Shown one piece after another: positions 25,025 to 36,300 of a stretch of 64,000 nt of DNA (the first letter of the stretch is position 1; each line of letters starts with the position of its first letter). The stretch lies in contig NZ_CP014213.1 in NCBI RefSeq assembly GCF_003268005.1, forward strand, positions 62,001 through 126,000, written 5' to 3'. The notes beneath the pieces are model-generated. The model saw only the letters and a list, made by a program, of their open reading frames with translations. It had not been told where the DNA came from and searched no databases. The position numbers were made by a program, and so were the translations under genes. This DNA comes from Methanosphaera sp. BMS (GTDB lineage Archaea > Methanobacteriota > Methanobacteria > Methanobacteriales > Methanobacteriaceae).

Positions 25025-28000
25025 CTATTCTTTTATGTTTAATAGAGGAGTGCTTTTTTTCATATTCATATCAGTTGTTTTGATGTTTGTGAATTCGTTT
25101 TCTGTTATAATGGCTGATTTTATTGTTTTATTATTCTTGTTTTTGGGTATTGTTAATGTTATGTTTTTTCTTGCTCCGGTGTATGAGCCTCTTTGTTCTG
25201 TCACTACTGTTATTGTGTATGAGTCACGTTTGTAGTTATATTCAGGTAGTGTTATGTTGATTTTTCCATCATTTATCATGTAATACTGTGAATCTCCAGT
25301 AGTGTTTTTTATGGTTAATCCGTTTAATTTTGCTAATGCCATTGTTGTTCCAGGTATTGGATGATTTGTCTGGTCAAGTAACTGTCCCGTTACTTGTACC
25401 TGGTTATTATTTAGTATTGGCGTGTCCAGTTGTATTATTGTAGTTGTTCGTGTAATATTGAATGTCGTGTTATTCTGGCTTCTTGTGTATGTGTTGTTTA
25501 CCAGTAATGCCGTTATAGTATGGGTTCTGGCTGATAAATATAATCCTACCGTGTAGTTGTAAATGGCCTTGTTGTCTTTTATTTCTACCATTATCGTTTG
25601 ACCGTTTTTATCTTTTAAGGTTAATCCATTTATTTTGAAGATTACATATCCGTTTACCCGTCTTGTCTGGTCCTGTTTATCAGTTACTGTCACGTTGAAT
25701 GTTATGTTTTCTCCGACTTTCTTGTTGCTGGTACTTGTCAGGGTTAGTTTAGCCTCTCTTTGTTTAAGATCCAATGATGTCGGATTGCTGCGACTACCAA
25801 TATATTGTCCGTTTCCTTCATATACTGCTGTTATATTATGTGTTTTTGCCTGATAGGTGTATGGGATGAAATATGATATTTCAGCTGTTCCATTTTTTAC
25901 TCTTGTAATTATTGTTTTACCGTTTGAATCTTTTAGTGTCATGTTATTTAACTTGAATACGACTTTTCCACCATTTAACAAGTTACCTTTTGTGTCAGTT
26001 ATTGTTGCTTTGAGAGTGATGTTTTCTCCAAGGTAGCTTGTCTGTCTAATGGTGGTAATGATAGATTCTGCCTTAGATACTGTGAATGTCGTATTTTTGG
26101 TCTTTGTATTGTAATTTTTATTATTTAATGTTATATTTGCATAGTAATCTCCCGTATTTAAAGTAAATGTCTTGTTTCCAATACCATTATTTACTGTGAT
26201 GTTGTATATTGTTCCATTTACATCTAGTTGGTAGATACCATCAATATCAGCGGTAACTTCTATCAGTGTATCCTCGCCATATGTTACGTTGGTTGCTGTT
26301 ACACTTGCATTGTTTGCTGCTGGGTTTACTTTGAATTCATCTGATGTGTTTACGCTTTCAATGTTATTGTCTCCATTATATACTATAGTCACGGGATATG
26401 TTCCAACATTCAGGTTGTCTAAAGTTAAGAATCCACGTGTTTTTGTTTTTATGACAGGTGCTGCTTGATCAGATAATTGCATAGTTGTTTGGGTTAGGTT
26501 GATTGTTTCGGTTTTATTGTTTACGGTTATGTTTACTGAGCCTGTGACATCACTAGTGATTACTATGAGTGCCGTGTCTCCGTAATCAATATCCTGAACA
26601 ACCAAGGAAAGATTAGGAACTAATTTGGCAACAGTTACATTGGTTGAGCTTGTATTGGATTTATGGTTTCTATCACCAGGGAACGTTACATTAATAGTAT
26701 AATTTCCCACATCGAAGATGCCTGCATTAAATTCATAAAAGCCATCAGTAACATTGATTAGGCTTGAATAGTCACTAATTGTTAGATTATATTCTCCGTC
26801 CACATCAGAATATACTATACCCAGAATCTCTTCAGGATAAACACTTTTTGCAGCTACAACTATCATGTTGCTATCGGCTTTATAAACTTCAAAGCTTGTG
26901 TTGTTTGATGTTGTATTGTAATTTTTATCATTAAATGATATATTTGCATAGTATATTCCTGAATCTAGCATGAGGGACTTGTTTCCAATACCATTATTTA
27001 CAGTGATATTGTATAATGTTCCATTTACATCCAATTGATAGATTCCATCAACATCTGCTGTAACTTGAACTAGTGTATCCTCGCCATATGTCACGTTGGT
27101 TGCTGTGACGCTTGCATTGTTTGCTTTTGGGTTGACTTTGAAGTTTGTAGAGTCCATGGATTCTATAAAGTTATAATCTCCTGAATAGTTTCCAATAATC
27201 ACATAACTTCCAGCATCCAATACAGGTAGTGTGAGATTATCACCTACATCCAATTCTCCAAGGAATGTACCGTCATTGAGGTAGTATTTAATTGTACCTG
27301 TAGCACCCTCTGAAAGTGTATGGGTGACAGTTGCTGTTTTACCGTAAGTGACTGTGTCTGGATTGACGTCAAGTTCAAATGAAGTACCAACTGGATTGAC
27401 TGTGAATGTTGTCCTGTTGAATGCTTGTTTGTAGTTTTCATCTCCTCTAAATGATATGGTTGCTTCATATCTACCTGCATCCAGAGTGGGATGTTCATAG
27501 AAGGCTAAGTTGTCCCGAACTGTTACACAAGTCAAGTCACCAGCAATTGTCAGGTTATAATCACCATCCACACTTGCATAAACTATGGATTCAATCTCAT
27601 AAGGATAAACTTCATCGAATACGACTACGACCAGATCAATGTCTGCCTTATATACCATGAAAGTTGCATTATGGGTTACGGTATTGTAATTACTATCGTA
27701 AAAAATCTTATTGCCGTAATAAGAACCCACATTGGCATAAAACTTGCCTGCATTCAATTGAACTGATTTATTACCGACACCATTTGAAACAGGAATATTA
27801 TATGTTGTTCCATTTATTTTAACATCACAACTTCCGTCAACATCAGCTTTGACTATGATGTTGGATAATTCGCCATAGCTTACATTTTCTACTTCCACTA
27901 CTACATTATTCACGGCCTTATCCACATGGAATGAAGCTTCATTACAGTTTATGCTATAATCCAGACTGGAAGTATAGGTTTGATAGTTACCTGCATTAAA

Positions 28001-31000
28001 TTTAACCTCTTTTACACAGACTCCTTTATTAACTTCCATTGTATATGTTTTAGCACCAATGATCATATAATATGTTCCATCTGCATCAGCTGTTAATGTG
28101 ATTGTTGTAGGATTTCCATAGGTCACATTATCTGCCGTGACGTTGACTGATATTTCCTTAGATGATACTTTAAAGCGTGCAAGTGCATAGCTTGACTTGG
28201 TGGTTGTATTTGCATGATTATCGATTCTTATAATATAATGACCGGGTTTTATATTCTCAACTGTCAGAGTTGATTCAGCATCGGTAATTATTCCTTCTTT
28301 TACGATAATCTCGGGATTGTCTTCATCTAGGATTACATATGTTGCATTGTCAGTCATATTAGTTATCCGGTAGCTTACCTTCAATTCACCAGGATATGTA
28401 GTGTTATCACAGGACAAGATTTTAACTTCACTCGGATTTCTATCATTTGTCTCAAGCTTTAATGTTATAACCTGTTCGTCAAGTTTAAACTTAAGTGTAG
28501 GATTGTCATTTCGTATTAAGACATCAGCACTCATATTATTTCCATCCGCCTTGACGTTGGAATAAGTTACATCATCAATATTTGCTGCATAAAAATCTCC
28601 TGTTGAATGCAATAAATCTCCATTTAAATACAAAACATGGTTAATAATGTAGAAGTAAACATCCACCTTATATGTCTCACCTATGTTAAGACGTTTAGTT
28701 TCATTGACTTTCATACCTATTTTCAAATGATTTTCCGGAGTATGGTCTTCATCATCTGCAGATTCATGGTATTCAACGAGCCTGTCCTTAAAATCAGGAT
28801 CATTTTCTCCAAACCAGCACTGTTCAATTGAGTCATAGTAACCGCTATTGAATACATCCTGACCGCCTCCACAGTGATAATAACTGCTGTGATAGTCTGT
28901 CCTGTTTGCATGATTATAGACAAATGTACAGTATTTTAAATTCAAATTGGCATGTTTTGAATCAAGATATATTGCTCCTCCTCTCTTATAACATTTATTT
29001 TCCTCGAATCTGCAGGATGTGAAATCAACATCACACTCATTGTTGATGTAAACTGCTCCTCCATCACCTGAATTAGCCTTGTTTTTAAGAAATACGGAGT
29101 ATTTAACCGATTTTGTCATAATACCTGTAAATACTGCTCCACCCTTACCTGCGATATTGTTTATGAATGTACATTCATATAAGCCTAGTGGAGCACTTTT
29201 GGAATCGATATATATTCCTCCTCCTCTATCCTTGGCAAGGTTGTCTTCAAAGCTTGAGGATTCAAACTCAGGAGTACACTTATTGTTAATGTATATAGCT
29301 CCTCCATCACCTGAAGTACAGTTATTCTTATTGAATATGGAGTTTAACACCTTATCATTTAGGGTATTTGTATATACTGCACCACCATAATCCTTGGCAG
29401 TATTTGCTGTGAAGTTAGTGTAAATTATTTTTATGTTAGTATCGGCATATACAGCTCCGCCACGATTGTATGCATAATTATTTGAAAAGTCACAACCCGT
29501 CACTGTGATAAATTCATTTGCACGAACTGCACCTCCAAAGCTTTTTGCAGAGGTTTTACCTGTAGCTGCATTATTATTGAATATGGAATTTGAAAGGTCA
29601 ACACTTTTGTCACCATAAACTGCACCACCGTCGACATTTGCTTCATTATCTGTAAAAGTACTGCCTTTTATGTCAATGTATCCATCAGCATAAATTGCAC
29701 CTCCATGGTTATATGCAAAGTTATCTTCAAAGGTGGAATCACGAATAAAAGTACCTATGCCTTTTGAACGAATCGCACCGCCGTAGCTTTTTGCAGATGT
29801 ATCCTTTGTAGCCTTATTTTTCTTGAATGTTGATTCGGTAATATTGACGTATCCTTCAGAATAGATTGCACCACCATCAACCTCTGCTTCATTATTATTG
29901 AATGTACACTCTGATATTTTCAGCTCCGCTTCATCTGAACTTGTCTGATAATAAATTGCTCCACCATACTCGGCTGTATTTTTCTCGAATATGCATGAGA
30001 TGAATATTGGATCATATTTGCTGTCAATATAAACTGCACCACCGTAATCAAGGACATTATTATTTGTAAAATTTGTATTATTAACAACTAAATTACCTGA
30101 TTCGCAATAAATTGCTCCACCATCACCGTAACCGCCACGTGCTTTATTATTTTCAAAAACCGAATTAAGGATGGTAAAGTTTCCTCCAATCTTACCACAA
30201 CATATTGCACCACCGAAATATCCATCTCCGGCTGTATTTTCAATAAATGTTGAATTATTGACAAATAAATTGTTCTCACAATATACTGCACCACCAGATT
30301 TGGGTGCATTATTCTTGTAGAAGTAAGAATTAGTTATATTTAATTCTCCTAGAGTATATATTGCACCACCCGGACCACCAGTATCACCATATAACTTCTC
30401 TGCACTATTTTTAACAAATTCACAGTTTATTATGGTTAACGAACTGGATCTATAAGTATTTGCTATGGCTCCACCACCATCTGATAAACCATTTCCAAAT
30501 ATAATATCTTTAAGAGTTACTGATATGTCCTTTGATGCTATATTAAATATTGGTCCACCATCGCCATCTATACTATAACCATGACCATTTATGGTTATGT
30601 TTTTTGAGATATCAGCATAGCCTGAATAATCCCTATCTAAATCCAACTGACCATCAGCTTCATCAATTAATCTTTGTAAATCATCAGATGAAGCCTTTAC
30701 TGTCTTAGTTTTATTACTGTTAGCCACAATATCATGACTGTTCATCTTTGATGATGAAACATTCTTTGATGTATCAGTACTTGTTTGAATAGTCTTATCT
30801 TCACTTGCGGACTTTCTACTGTTCCTGCTTGATTCTATGTTATCATTACTGTCAGTTTGTGTAATTTGGTCTGTATGTGATATTGTGGATGTTTTTTCCA
30901 CTATTTTTGTTGCTTCATTATCTGTGCTGCCAGCTGAGTCATCTTGTAGTTGTGCAGAACTGACTACGCCCATTAAGAGTATTACCAGCACTAGAAAAAG

Positions 31001-31024
31001 CAATATTTGTTTTATCTTTTTCAT
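25025..31024 (-). CDS. Giant adhesin-like protein (1999 aa)
   Basis: The signal peptide is MKKIKQILLFLVLVILLMGV followed by VSSAQ. A Ser/Thr/Asp-rich linker runs to about residue 115. A long parallel beta-helix follows (about 118-735), with about 20 repeats of the type S-F-NN-A---GGAIY. After a connecting domain come about eight Ig-like units (about 968-1655) with the motif VTYGxxxxI-VTADVDGxYxLxVNG-xYNITV and ending NYNTT-NNT-F. Three further Ig-like repeats with VVFKLNNMTLKD motifs end the protein. Two of the middle repeats are nearly identical, a sign of recent internal duplication. There is no C-terminal anchor. It probably forms a long fibre outside the wall. The start follows a GTGATGTGA ribosome-binding region. 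Confidence 0.88.
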   Translation of the reverse strand: MKKIKQILLFLVLVILLMGVVSSAQLQDDSAGSTDNEATKIVEKTSTISHTDQITQTDSNDNIESSRNSRKSASEDKTIQTSTDTSKNVSSSKMNSHDIVANSNKTKTVKASSDDLQRLIDEADGQLDLDRDYSGYADISKNITINGHGYSIDGDGGPIFNIASKDISVTLKDIIFGNGLSDGGGAIANTYRSSSLTIINCEFVKNSAEKLYGDTGGPGGAIYTLGELNITNSYFYKNNAPKSGGAVYCENNLFVNNSTFIENTAGDGYFGGAICCGKIGGNFTILNSVFENNKARGGYGDGGAIYCESGNLVVNNTNFTNNNVLDYGGAVYIDSKYDPIFISCIFEKNTAEYGGAIYYQTSSDEAELKISECTFNNNEAEVDGGAIYSEGYVNITESTFKKNKATKDTSAKSYGGAIRSKGIGTFIRDSTFEDNFAYNHGGAIYADGYIDIKGSTFTDNEANVDGGAVYGDKSVDLSNSIFNNNAATGKTSAKSFGGAVRANEFITVTGCDFSNNYAYNRGGAVYADTNIKIIYTNFTANTAKDYGGAVYTNTLNDKVLNSIFNKNNCTSGDGGAIYINNKCTPEFESSSFEDNLAKDRGGGIYIDSKSAPLGLYECTFINNIAGKGGAVFTGIMTKSVKYSVFLKNKANSGDGGAVYINNECDVDFTSCRFEENKCYKRGGAIYLDSKHANLNLKYCTFVYNHANRTDYHSSYYHCGGGQDVFNSGYYDSIEQCWFGENDPDFKDRLVEYHESADDEDHTPENHLKIGMKVNETKRLNIGETYKVDVYFYIINHVLYLNGDLLHSTGDFYAANIDDVTYSNVKADGNNMSADVLIRNDNPTLKFKLDEQVITLKLETNDRNPSEVKILSCDNTTYPGELKVSYRITNMTDNATYVILDEDNPEIIVKEGIITDAESTLTVENIKPGHYIIRIDNHANTTTKSSYALARFKVSSKEISVNVTADNVTYGNPTTITLTADADGTYYMIIGAKTYTMEVNKGVCVKEVKFNAGNYQTYTSSLDYSINCNEASFHVDKAVNNVVVEVENVSYGELSNIIVKADVDGSCDVKINGTTYNIPVSNGVGNKSVQLNAGKFYANVGSYYGNKIFYDSNYNTVTHNATFMVYKADIDLVVVVFDEVYPYEIESIVYASVDGDYNLTIAGDLTCVTVRDNLAFYEHPTLDAGRYEATISFRGDENYKQAFNRTTFTVNPVGTSFELDVNPDTVTYGKTATVTHTLSEGATGTIKYYLNDGTFLGELDVGDNLTLPVLDAGSYVIIGNYSGDYNFIESMDSTNFKVNPKANNASVTATNVTYGEDTLVQVTADVDGIYQLDVNGTLYNITVNNGIGNKSLMLDSGIYYANISFNDKNYNTTSNNTSFEVYKADSNMIVVAAKSVYPEEILGIVYSDVDGEYNLTISDYSSLINVTDGFYEFNAGIFDVGNYTINVTFPGDRNHKSNTSSTNVTVAKLVPNLSLVVQDIDYGDTALIVITSDVTGSVNITVNNKTETINLTQTTMQLSDQAAPVIKTKTRGFLTLDNLNVGTYPVTIVYNGDNNIESVNTSDEFKVNPAANNASVTATNVTYGEDTLIEVTADIDGIYQLDVNGTIYNITVNNGIGNKTFTLNTGDYYANITLNNKNYNTKTKNTTFTVSKAESIITTIRQTSYLGENITLKATITDTKGNLLNGGKVVFKLNNMTLKDSNGKTIITRVKNGTAEISYFIPYTYQAKTHNITAVYEGNGQYIGSRSNPTSLDLKQREAKLTLTSTSNKKVGENITFNVTVTDKQDQTRRVNGYVIFKINGLTLKDKNGQTIMVEIKDNKAIYNYTVGLYLSARTHTITALLVNNTYTRSQNNTTFNITRTTTIIQLDTPILNNNQVQVTGQLLDQTNHPIPGTTMALAKLNGLTIKNTTGDSQYYMINDGKINITLPEYNYKRDSYTITVVTEQRGSYTGARKNITLTIPKNKNNKTIKSAIITENEFTNIKTTDMNMKKSTPLLNIKE

Positions 31025-31127
31025 TCACATCACTTCTTTTTTTCATGTGTATTTACAGTATCTAAGTTTTGTAAACACTTTAAATCTAAAGAATTTACTT
31101 CTTTATATGATTAATAATTTCTAACAC

Positions 31128-31142
31128 TATATATTTATATAT
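31128..31142 (-). promoter_or_regulatory. TATA box upstream of the 1999-aa adhesin gene
   Basis: On the - strand the sequence reads GTATATATAAATATATAG, about 105-120 nt before the ATG at 31024. It is the best TATA box in this leader and implies a long untranslated leader. Confidence 0.4.
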
Positions 31143-31516
31143 ACCTCTATTTTTTTCAAATTCATCTAGGATGGACTTATTTTCTTTTAAGATTATATGT
31201 TATATACTTGAATAAGTTTATTAGAAATCCTAAAATTAATTTATGTTATATTATGATAGAATACATGTTGGTGTTGAATCAGGGTATTTAAAATCAATAA
31301 CAAGGAATCATAACTGCTTCTTTTATAAATTAAAAATATTCTATTATTATTTCTTCAATTATATGACCTTTCATATTAATATTTTCAATAAAATTAGAAT
31401 ATATTATTTTAATCTTATTTTTATATAAAAAATAGTTTATATTTGAAAAAATAAATATATTATATATGAAATACATTTTCAAACTTATAGAAAAATATTA
31501 CTTTTTTATAATAATA
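31143..31516. other. Intergenic, no gene seen
   Basis: A+T-rich spacer between the promoter of the giant adhesin gene and the left end of the IS1182-type element. The 61-codon frame at 31243-31428 is Phe/Tyr/Ile-rich and looks random. Confidence 0.5.
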
Positions 31517-33294
31517 GGGTGTCCGCCAAAATTAATTTTACACTGGAAATGGTACAACTTCAAATTTTTTAAATTCAATTATTTTTATAATTACCTTATT
31601 TTTAAGAGTTATACCTATATGTGAAGATATACTTTTAATTATTTTTCATATAAATATTTATTTTATTCTTATTATTGTTAATAATCCCTAATTATTTAGT
31701 TAAGTTTATATAGTAGGTTATACATAATTATTATTATAAAATGAATTAAATGGATTGTTTATTTATGGTTATGAAAAATATGGATAAGAAACAAGCTAAA
31801 CTAATTATTAGAACTAATGATTACAATGTTCCAAGTGATCATATTTCTCGTTTTGTTGTTGATTTTATCGAAGATGCTTATGAAAAATTAGACATTAAAG
31901 TAAATGAAAATAATAAAGGTAGACCTTCTTATAACCTTTGTTCAATGATTAAATTACTTGTTTGGGCTAAATTAGAACATATGGATAGTGCGAAAATTAT
32001 TGAAGAGATGGCAAAATACCATGATATATTTAAGTTTGTTTGTGATGGAATTACTCCTTCAGAGCGAACAATACAAAGATATCGGGATGAATACGGAGAA
32101 TATTATGAGTTATTTCTACAAATGACACTGAAAAAAGCATCAGAAGAAAAATATACAGAATTTAATCACGTGGCTATCGATGGAACTGTGAAAAAAGCAT
32201 GTAATTCTAACCACAATACAATCTCAGAAAAAGAAACCCAACTATTACTTCAATACTACAAAGGAGTTCAAATTGATGAAGATAAACTTGAAAAACTTCA
32301 TAAACCTGCTAAAAAATTATATGAAAATCCAAATTTAAGTAACGAAGAAAAATTAGAAATATTATACGACATAGAAACAGAATTTACACTCACTGGACAA
32401 GATAAAATACCAATGAACGATAAACAAGCACGTAAAATGAAAGGAAAAAAAGGAAACTTCTTAATAGCTTATAATATACAATCAGCAGTTGATTATGAAA
32501 CAAAATTAATTTGTGCAATAAATGTCACACAAAGTCCAACAGACCATTACCAACTACCAGCAATAGCAGATAAAGCAATAAAAAATATAGAAAAAATACC
32601 AGAACATATGAGCGCAGATACAATCTATTTAAATCCCACAAGCTTATCTTACTTTAAAAATAAGAATATTGATGGATTAATACCAACAAGAAAACAATCC
32701 AAAGAAATAATAGGAAAATTAAACAAAAATCCATTTCATAAAGATCATTTCGAATATATCGGAGAAAAAGATGTATTTAAATGTCCATCAGGACAATATT
32801 TAACATTTTACAATCAATACACAATACCAGACAAAGACCCAGAAAAACCAGCAAAAATAAAACGATTATACAACAATTACACAGCATGCAAAAACTGCAA
32901 ATATCAAAAAGACTGCATATCACAAAAACAAACACACAGAACCATCACAGAAAACGGTAACAGATTACAAATAGAAATGTACTTTAAAATGGAAAAAGAA
33001 GAATATCAAGAAGAATATAGTAAAAGACCATGTGTTGAAGGACCATTCGGAACATTCAAAGAATTTTATCATATAGAACAAGAAGTTGTAATAGGAAAAA
33101 CAAAAACAGAAGAAAGAATCTACTTAGATGCATTAGCATATAACATAAAAAGATTATACAACTTAAAATACAATAAAAACAATCAAAAAGAAGATATAAT
33201 GAATTTTTGCGAAAATATATCCGTTACACACCAATTAGCACTTGATGTAAATATATTTTAAAAAAAATCAAAAAATCATTTTTGGCGAACACCC
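31517..33294 (+). mobile_element. IS1182-type insertion sequence, apparently complete
   Basis: Terminal inverted repeats GGGTGTCCGCCAAAA (31517-31531) and TTTTGGCGAACACCC (33280-33294) differ at one base and bracket one intact transposase gene. The length is 1778 bp. I see no clear target-site duplication. It sits 21 bp beyond the stop codon of the next adhesin gene. Confidence 0.85.
31750..33261 (+). CDS. IS1182-family transposase
   Basis: The 503-residue protein is full length. The N-terminal third resembles the DUF772-type domain (GRPSYNLCSMIKLLVWAKLE). The catalytic core shows HVAIDGTVKKA (Asp), HMSADTIYLNPTSLSYFK (Asp) and VEGPFGTFKEFYHIEQ (Glu), plus a Cys-rich insert (CKNCKYQKDC) typical of the family. 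The A+T bias rises toward the 3' end. The frame is intact and both element ends are present, so it may be active. Confidence 0.9.
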   Translation: MDCLFMVMKNMDKKQAKLIIRTNDYNVPSDHISRFVVDFIEDAYEKLDIKVNENNKGRPSYNLCSMIKLLVWAKLEHMDSAKIIEEMAKYHDIFKFVCDGITPSERTIQRYRDEYGEYYELFLQMTLKKASEEKYTEFNHVAIDGTVKKACNSNHNTISEKETQLLLQYYKGVQIDEDKLEKLHKPAKKLYENPNLSNEEKLEILYDIETEFTLTGQDKIPMNDKQARKMKGKKGNFLIAYNIQSAVDYETKLICAINVTQSPTDHYQLPAIADKAIKNIEKIPEHMSADTIYLNPTSLSYFKNKNIDGLIPTRKQSKEIIGKLNKNPFHKDHFEYIGEKDVFKCPSGQYLTFYNQYTIPDKDPEKPAKIKRLYNNYTACKNCKYQKDCISQKQTHRTITENGNRLQIEMYFKMEKEEYQEEYSKRPCVEGPFGTFKEFYHIEQEVVIGKTKTEERIYLDALAYNIKRLYNLKYNKNNQKEDIMNFCENISVTHQLALDVNIF

Positions 33295-33315
33295 AAAAAG
33301 GGATAAAAGAGGGGT

Positions 33316-36300
33316 TTAAGTTATTGTGATGTTTTTAGTGTATGTTTGTGTTTGGTTGTTTGAGTCCGTGAATTCCACCTTGAGTTCGTGTTTGCCGAGG
33401 AATTTGTCTATGATTTCAAGGAGTACTGTTGATAGGTCGTCGCCTACCGTGCCGTTATAGACAAGTTCACCGTCTATGTATAATAGCAGGTGTCCGTTTG
33501 TTAATGTTTGACCAAATATCTCGTTTAATTTGCCCAGTGTTATTGTATCACTGAGTGTTATCACCTTGTTGGCAGCGTAAACCAAATGGCTTGTAGGAAG
33601 GATTGATCGTGTTGTTTTGGTGTTTTTTATTGTTGTTTTTTGGTTTCTTGTGTTTTGGTTATATTCTTGATGTTTTACATCTTCTGATGGGGTTTGGTCT
33701 TCGTCGCTTGCTCCTTCCGGTATGTTTTCGATTATTGTTAATGTTTTTTCGTCTTTTGTCCAGGTACTTGTGGATGCTATATATACTGCAGTTAGTGTAT
33801 GATTTCCAAGTGATAAATCTTTTGGAATTTCGTATGGTAAGGATGCCCAGTTATCCTTTACAGGAGCATATAATACTAATCCGTCTTCATCTACCAGTGG
33901 TTTGCCGTCTATTTCAAAGTATACTTTACCATACTTGATTGTTCTATTCTTATAGTCTACGTATGCATCAAATGTCACTCCTTTTCCGTTTACCATTTCA
34001 ACATTTGATGTTGTCACATTTATCATGTCATTTTCCGAGTAAACGCTGAATGTTACATTGTCTGATACATCATCCTGTGACTCATCGGCATAGTTGATAT
34101 CTGCCATGTATTTTCCTGGTTCTAGGTCATCTAGTGCTATGAACACCTGGCCATTGTCATCAGGATAGTAGTTGCTTGTGGTTATGTTTGTGGTTATTGT
34201 TCCATGGTTTATTGGGTTTTCTTTGTAATCTTTTACTGTAACAATCAGGTGTGTTGGTGTTGTTTGGGTAGATATGTTTACGTTTGTTTGTTTAATGATG
34301 TTTAATGTGAATTCTGTTGAACTAGGAGTAACATAATCATTACTGTATGTTATGTTTATTGTGTATGAGTCGTCCAGATTATCATATATATTTTCCAGTG
34401 TATTGACTATGCTTTCTGTTGATACTTCATATCCATCCGTTATATCGGTGAGACTTAACAGTTGCCTGTATTCAGAATCATCTTTTACGGTTATGATTGC
34501 TGTTCCTTTTTTACCGCTAGGATCTATGATGTTAAGTGTTATGGTATCTGGTATTCCTTCCGGGTAATCATAGGAATTTTCAGGTGTGGTTATTTTGGAT
34601 TCAGCAGTTATTACTTTGAATGTGACATTTTTTGATTTTTGATTACATGTTGTTATATAAACTGTGTAGTCTCCCGGTGTTAATTCGGATAAGGTGTAGT
34701 TTTCGTACTTGGTTGTAGCATATTCTCTGCCATTGACATAAATTGTTATATCTTCAAGTTCTTCAAGGATATCTTTGTCATAAAATTGAGGGTTTTTTAA
34801 GCCAATTGTGAAGTTTAAAACAACATCTTCAAATGGAGTGAATGTGTTCTTATTATCCTTAATCCTCAAAGTTATGTTTTTAAGTGAAATGTCATTATAT
34901 TTATATACATTACCCTCAACTCGTCCTCCAAGAGCTCCGGTTAGGAAAATTGTTTCCATGTCATCTACAGTATTGTTAATAAACGTGTTGCCGGTAAGAT
35001 TACGGTATCCTGATGAGTATATTGCACCGGCACGATCGGCATGATTGTTTGTGAAATTTGAATCAACAATATTAAAATCGTATTGGAGATTTCTTATTGC
35101 TCCTCCATACCAGCCTGCTGTGTTATTTGATAGAGTAGATTCTGTGATATTTAAGTTAAATAAGTTATTTATTGCTCCTCCATCACGATGTGCTGTATTT
35201 CCTGTTAATGTGGATTTTGTGATTGTTAATGTTCCTGTGTTTTCTATTACTCCTCCATATTCAGCAGTATTGTTTGCCAGTGTGGATTGTGTAATTGTTA
35301 GTATTCCCTTATTTTTTATTGCTCCTCCATCGTCTGATTTAGCGTTTATTATTGTGATGTTCTTAAGAATCATTGAAGAACGACTGTTAATATTGAATAC
35401 CTGTAGTTGATTTCCATCTATTGTCTGTCCGTTACCGTCAATGGTAAGTACTATGTTGCGATTAGTCCAGTTAATTGTATTGGTATTGGTGTAATTTCCA
35501 TTATCTAATTTGATATTCACGTTTTTTGTCTGGTTTTCTGCATATTGTACTGCTTCTGTGAGTTCTTGCCAGTTAGTTATTGGTTTTACTGTGAATTTAA
35601 CAGTGTTTGATTTATGTCGACATGAATTAAAGTAAACTTCATAGTCTCCCGGTGTTAGGTTTGATAAGGTGTAGTGATTGTAATGTGTTGTAAACTTTTT
35701 TTCACCGTTAATATATAATGTTATGTCATTAAGATTTGATGGGACATACTTATCATAATAATCGGGATGTTCCAACTCAATGTAATATTTTAATTCTACA
35801 CTTTCGCCGTAATAGTATGTATTTTTATCATCTTCAAGACTTAAAATCACTTTTTTAAGTGAAATGTCTGTTGAGTTGTATACATTGTTATACAATTGAT
35901 TCGTTTTTTCAGATATTTCAATTGTTTCATGGGTTATAGGGGCACGATTATCTGTAAATTTATTGCCTTCAAGAGTTAAATTTCCTTTAGCATATATTGC
36001 ACCACCCATAATTGCTTTATTGTTTGTAAAAATTGAATTGTACACCATGATCTTTTTGTTGGAACCCTGGATTGCTCCTCCAGACCATGTTGCATTGTTG
36101 TTTGTAAATGTGGATCTCTTGATTTTTAACTCATCATATGAATCTATTGCTCCTCCCGCGAATGCACCGTTATTTGTTAGTGTAGAATCTGTCACTTCTA
36201 CATATCCATTATGGTTAGCTATTGCTCCTCCACTACAACCGTTACTATTATAATTTCCAGTGTTGTTTGTAAATGTACAGGTTGTAATTATTACTCTTCC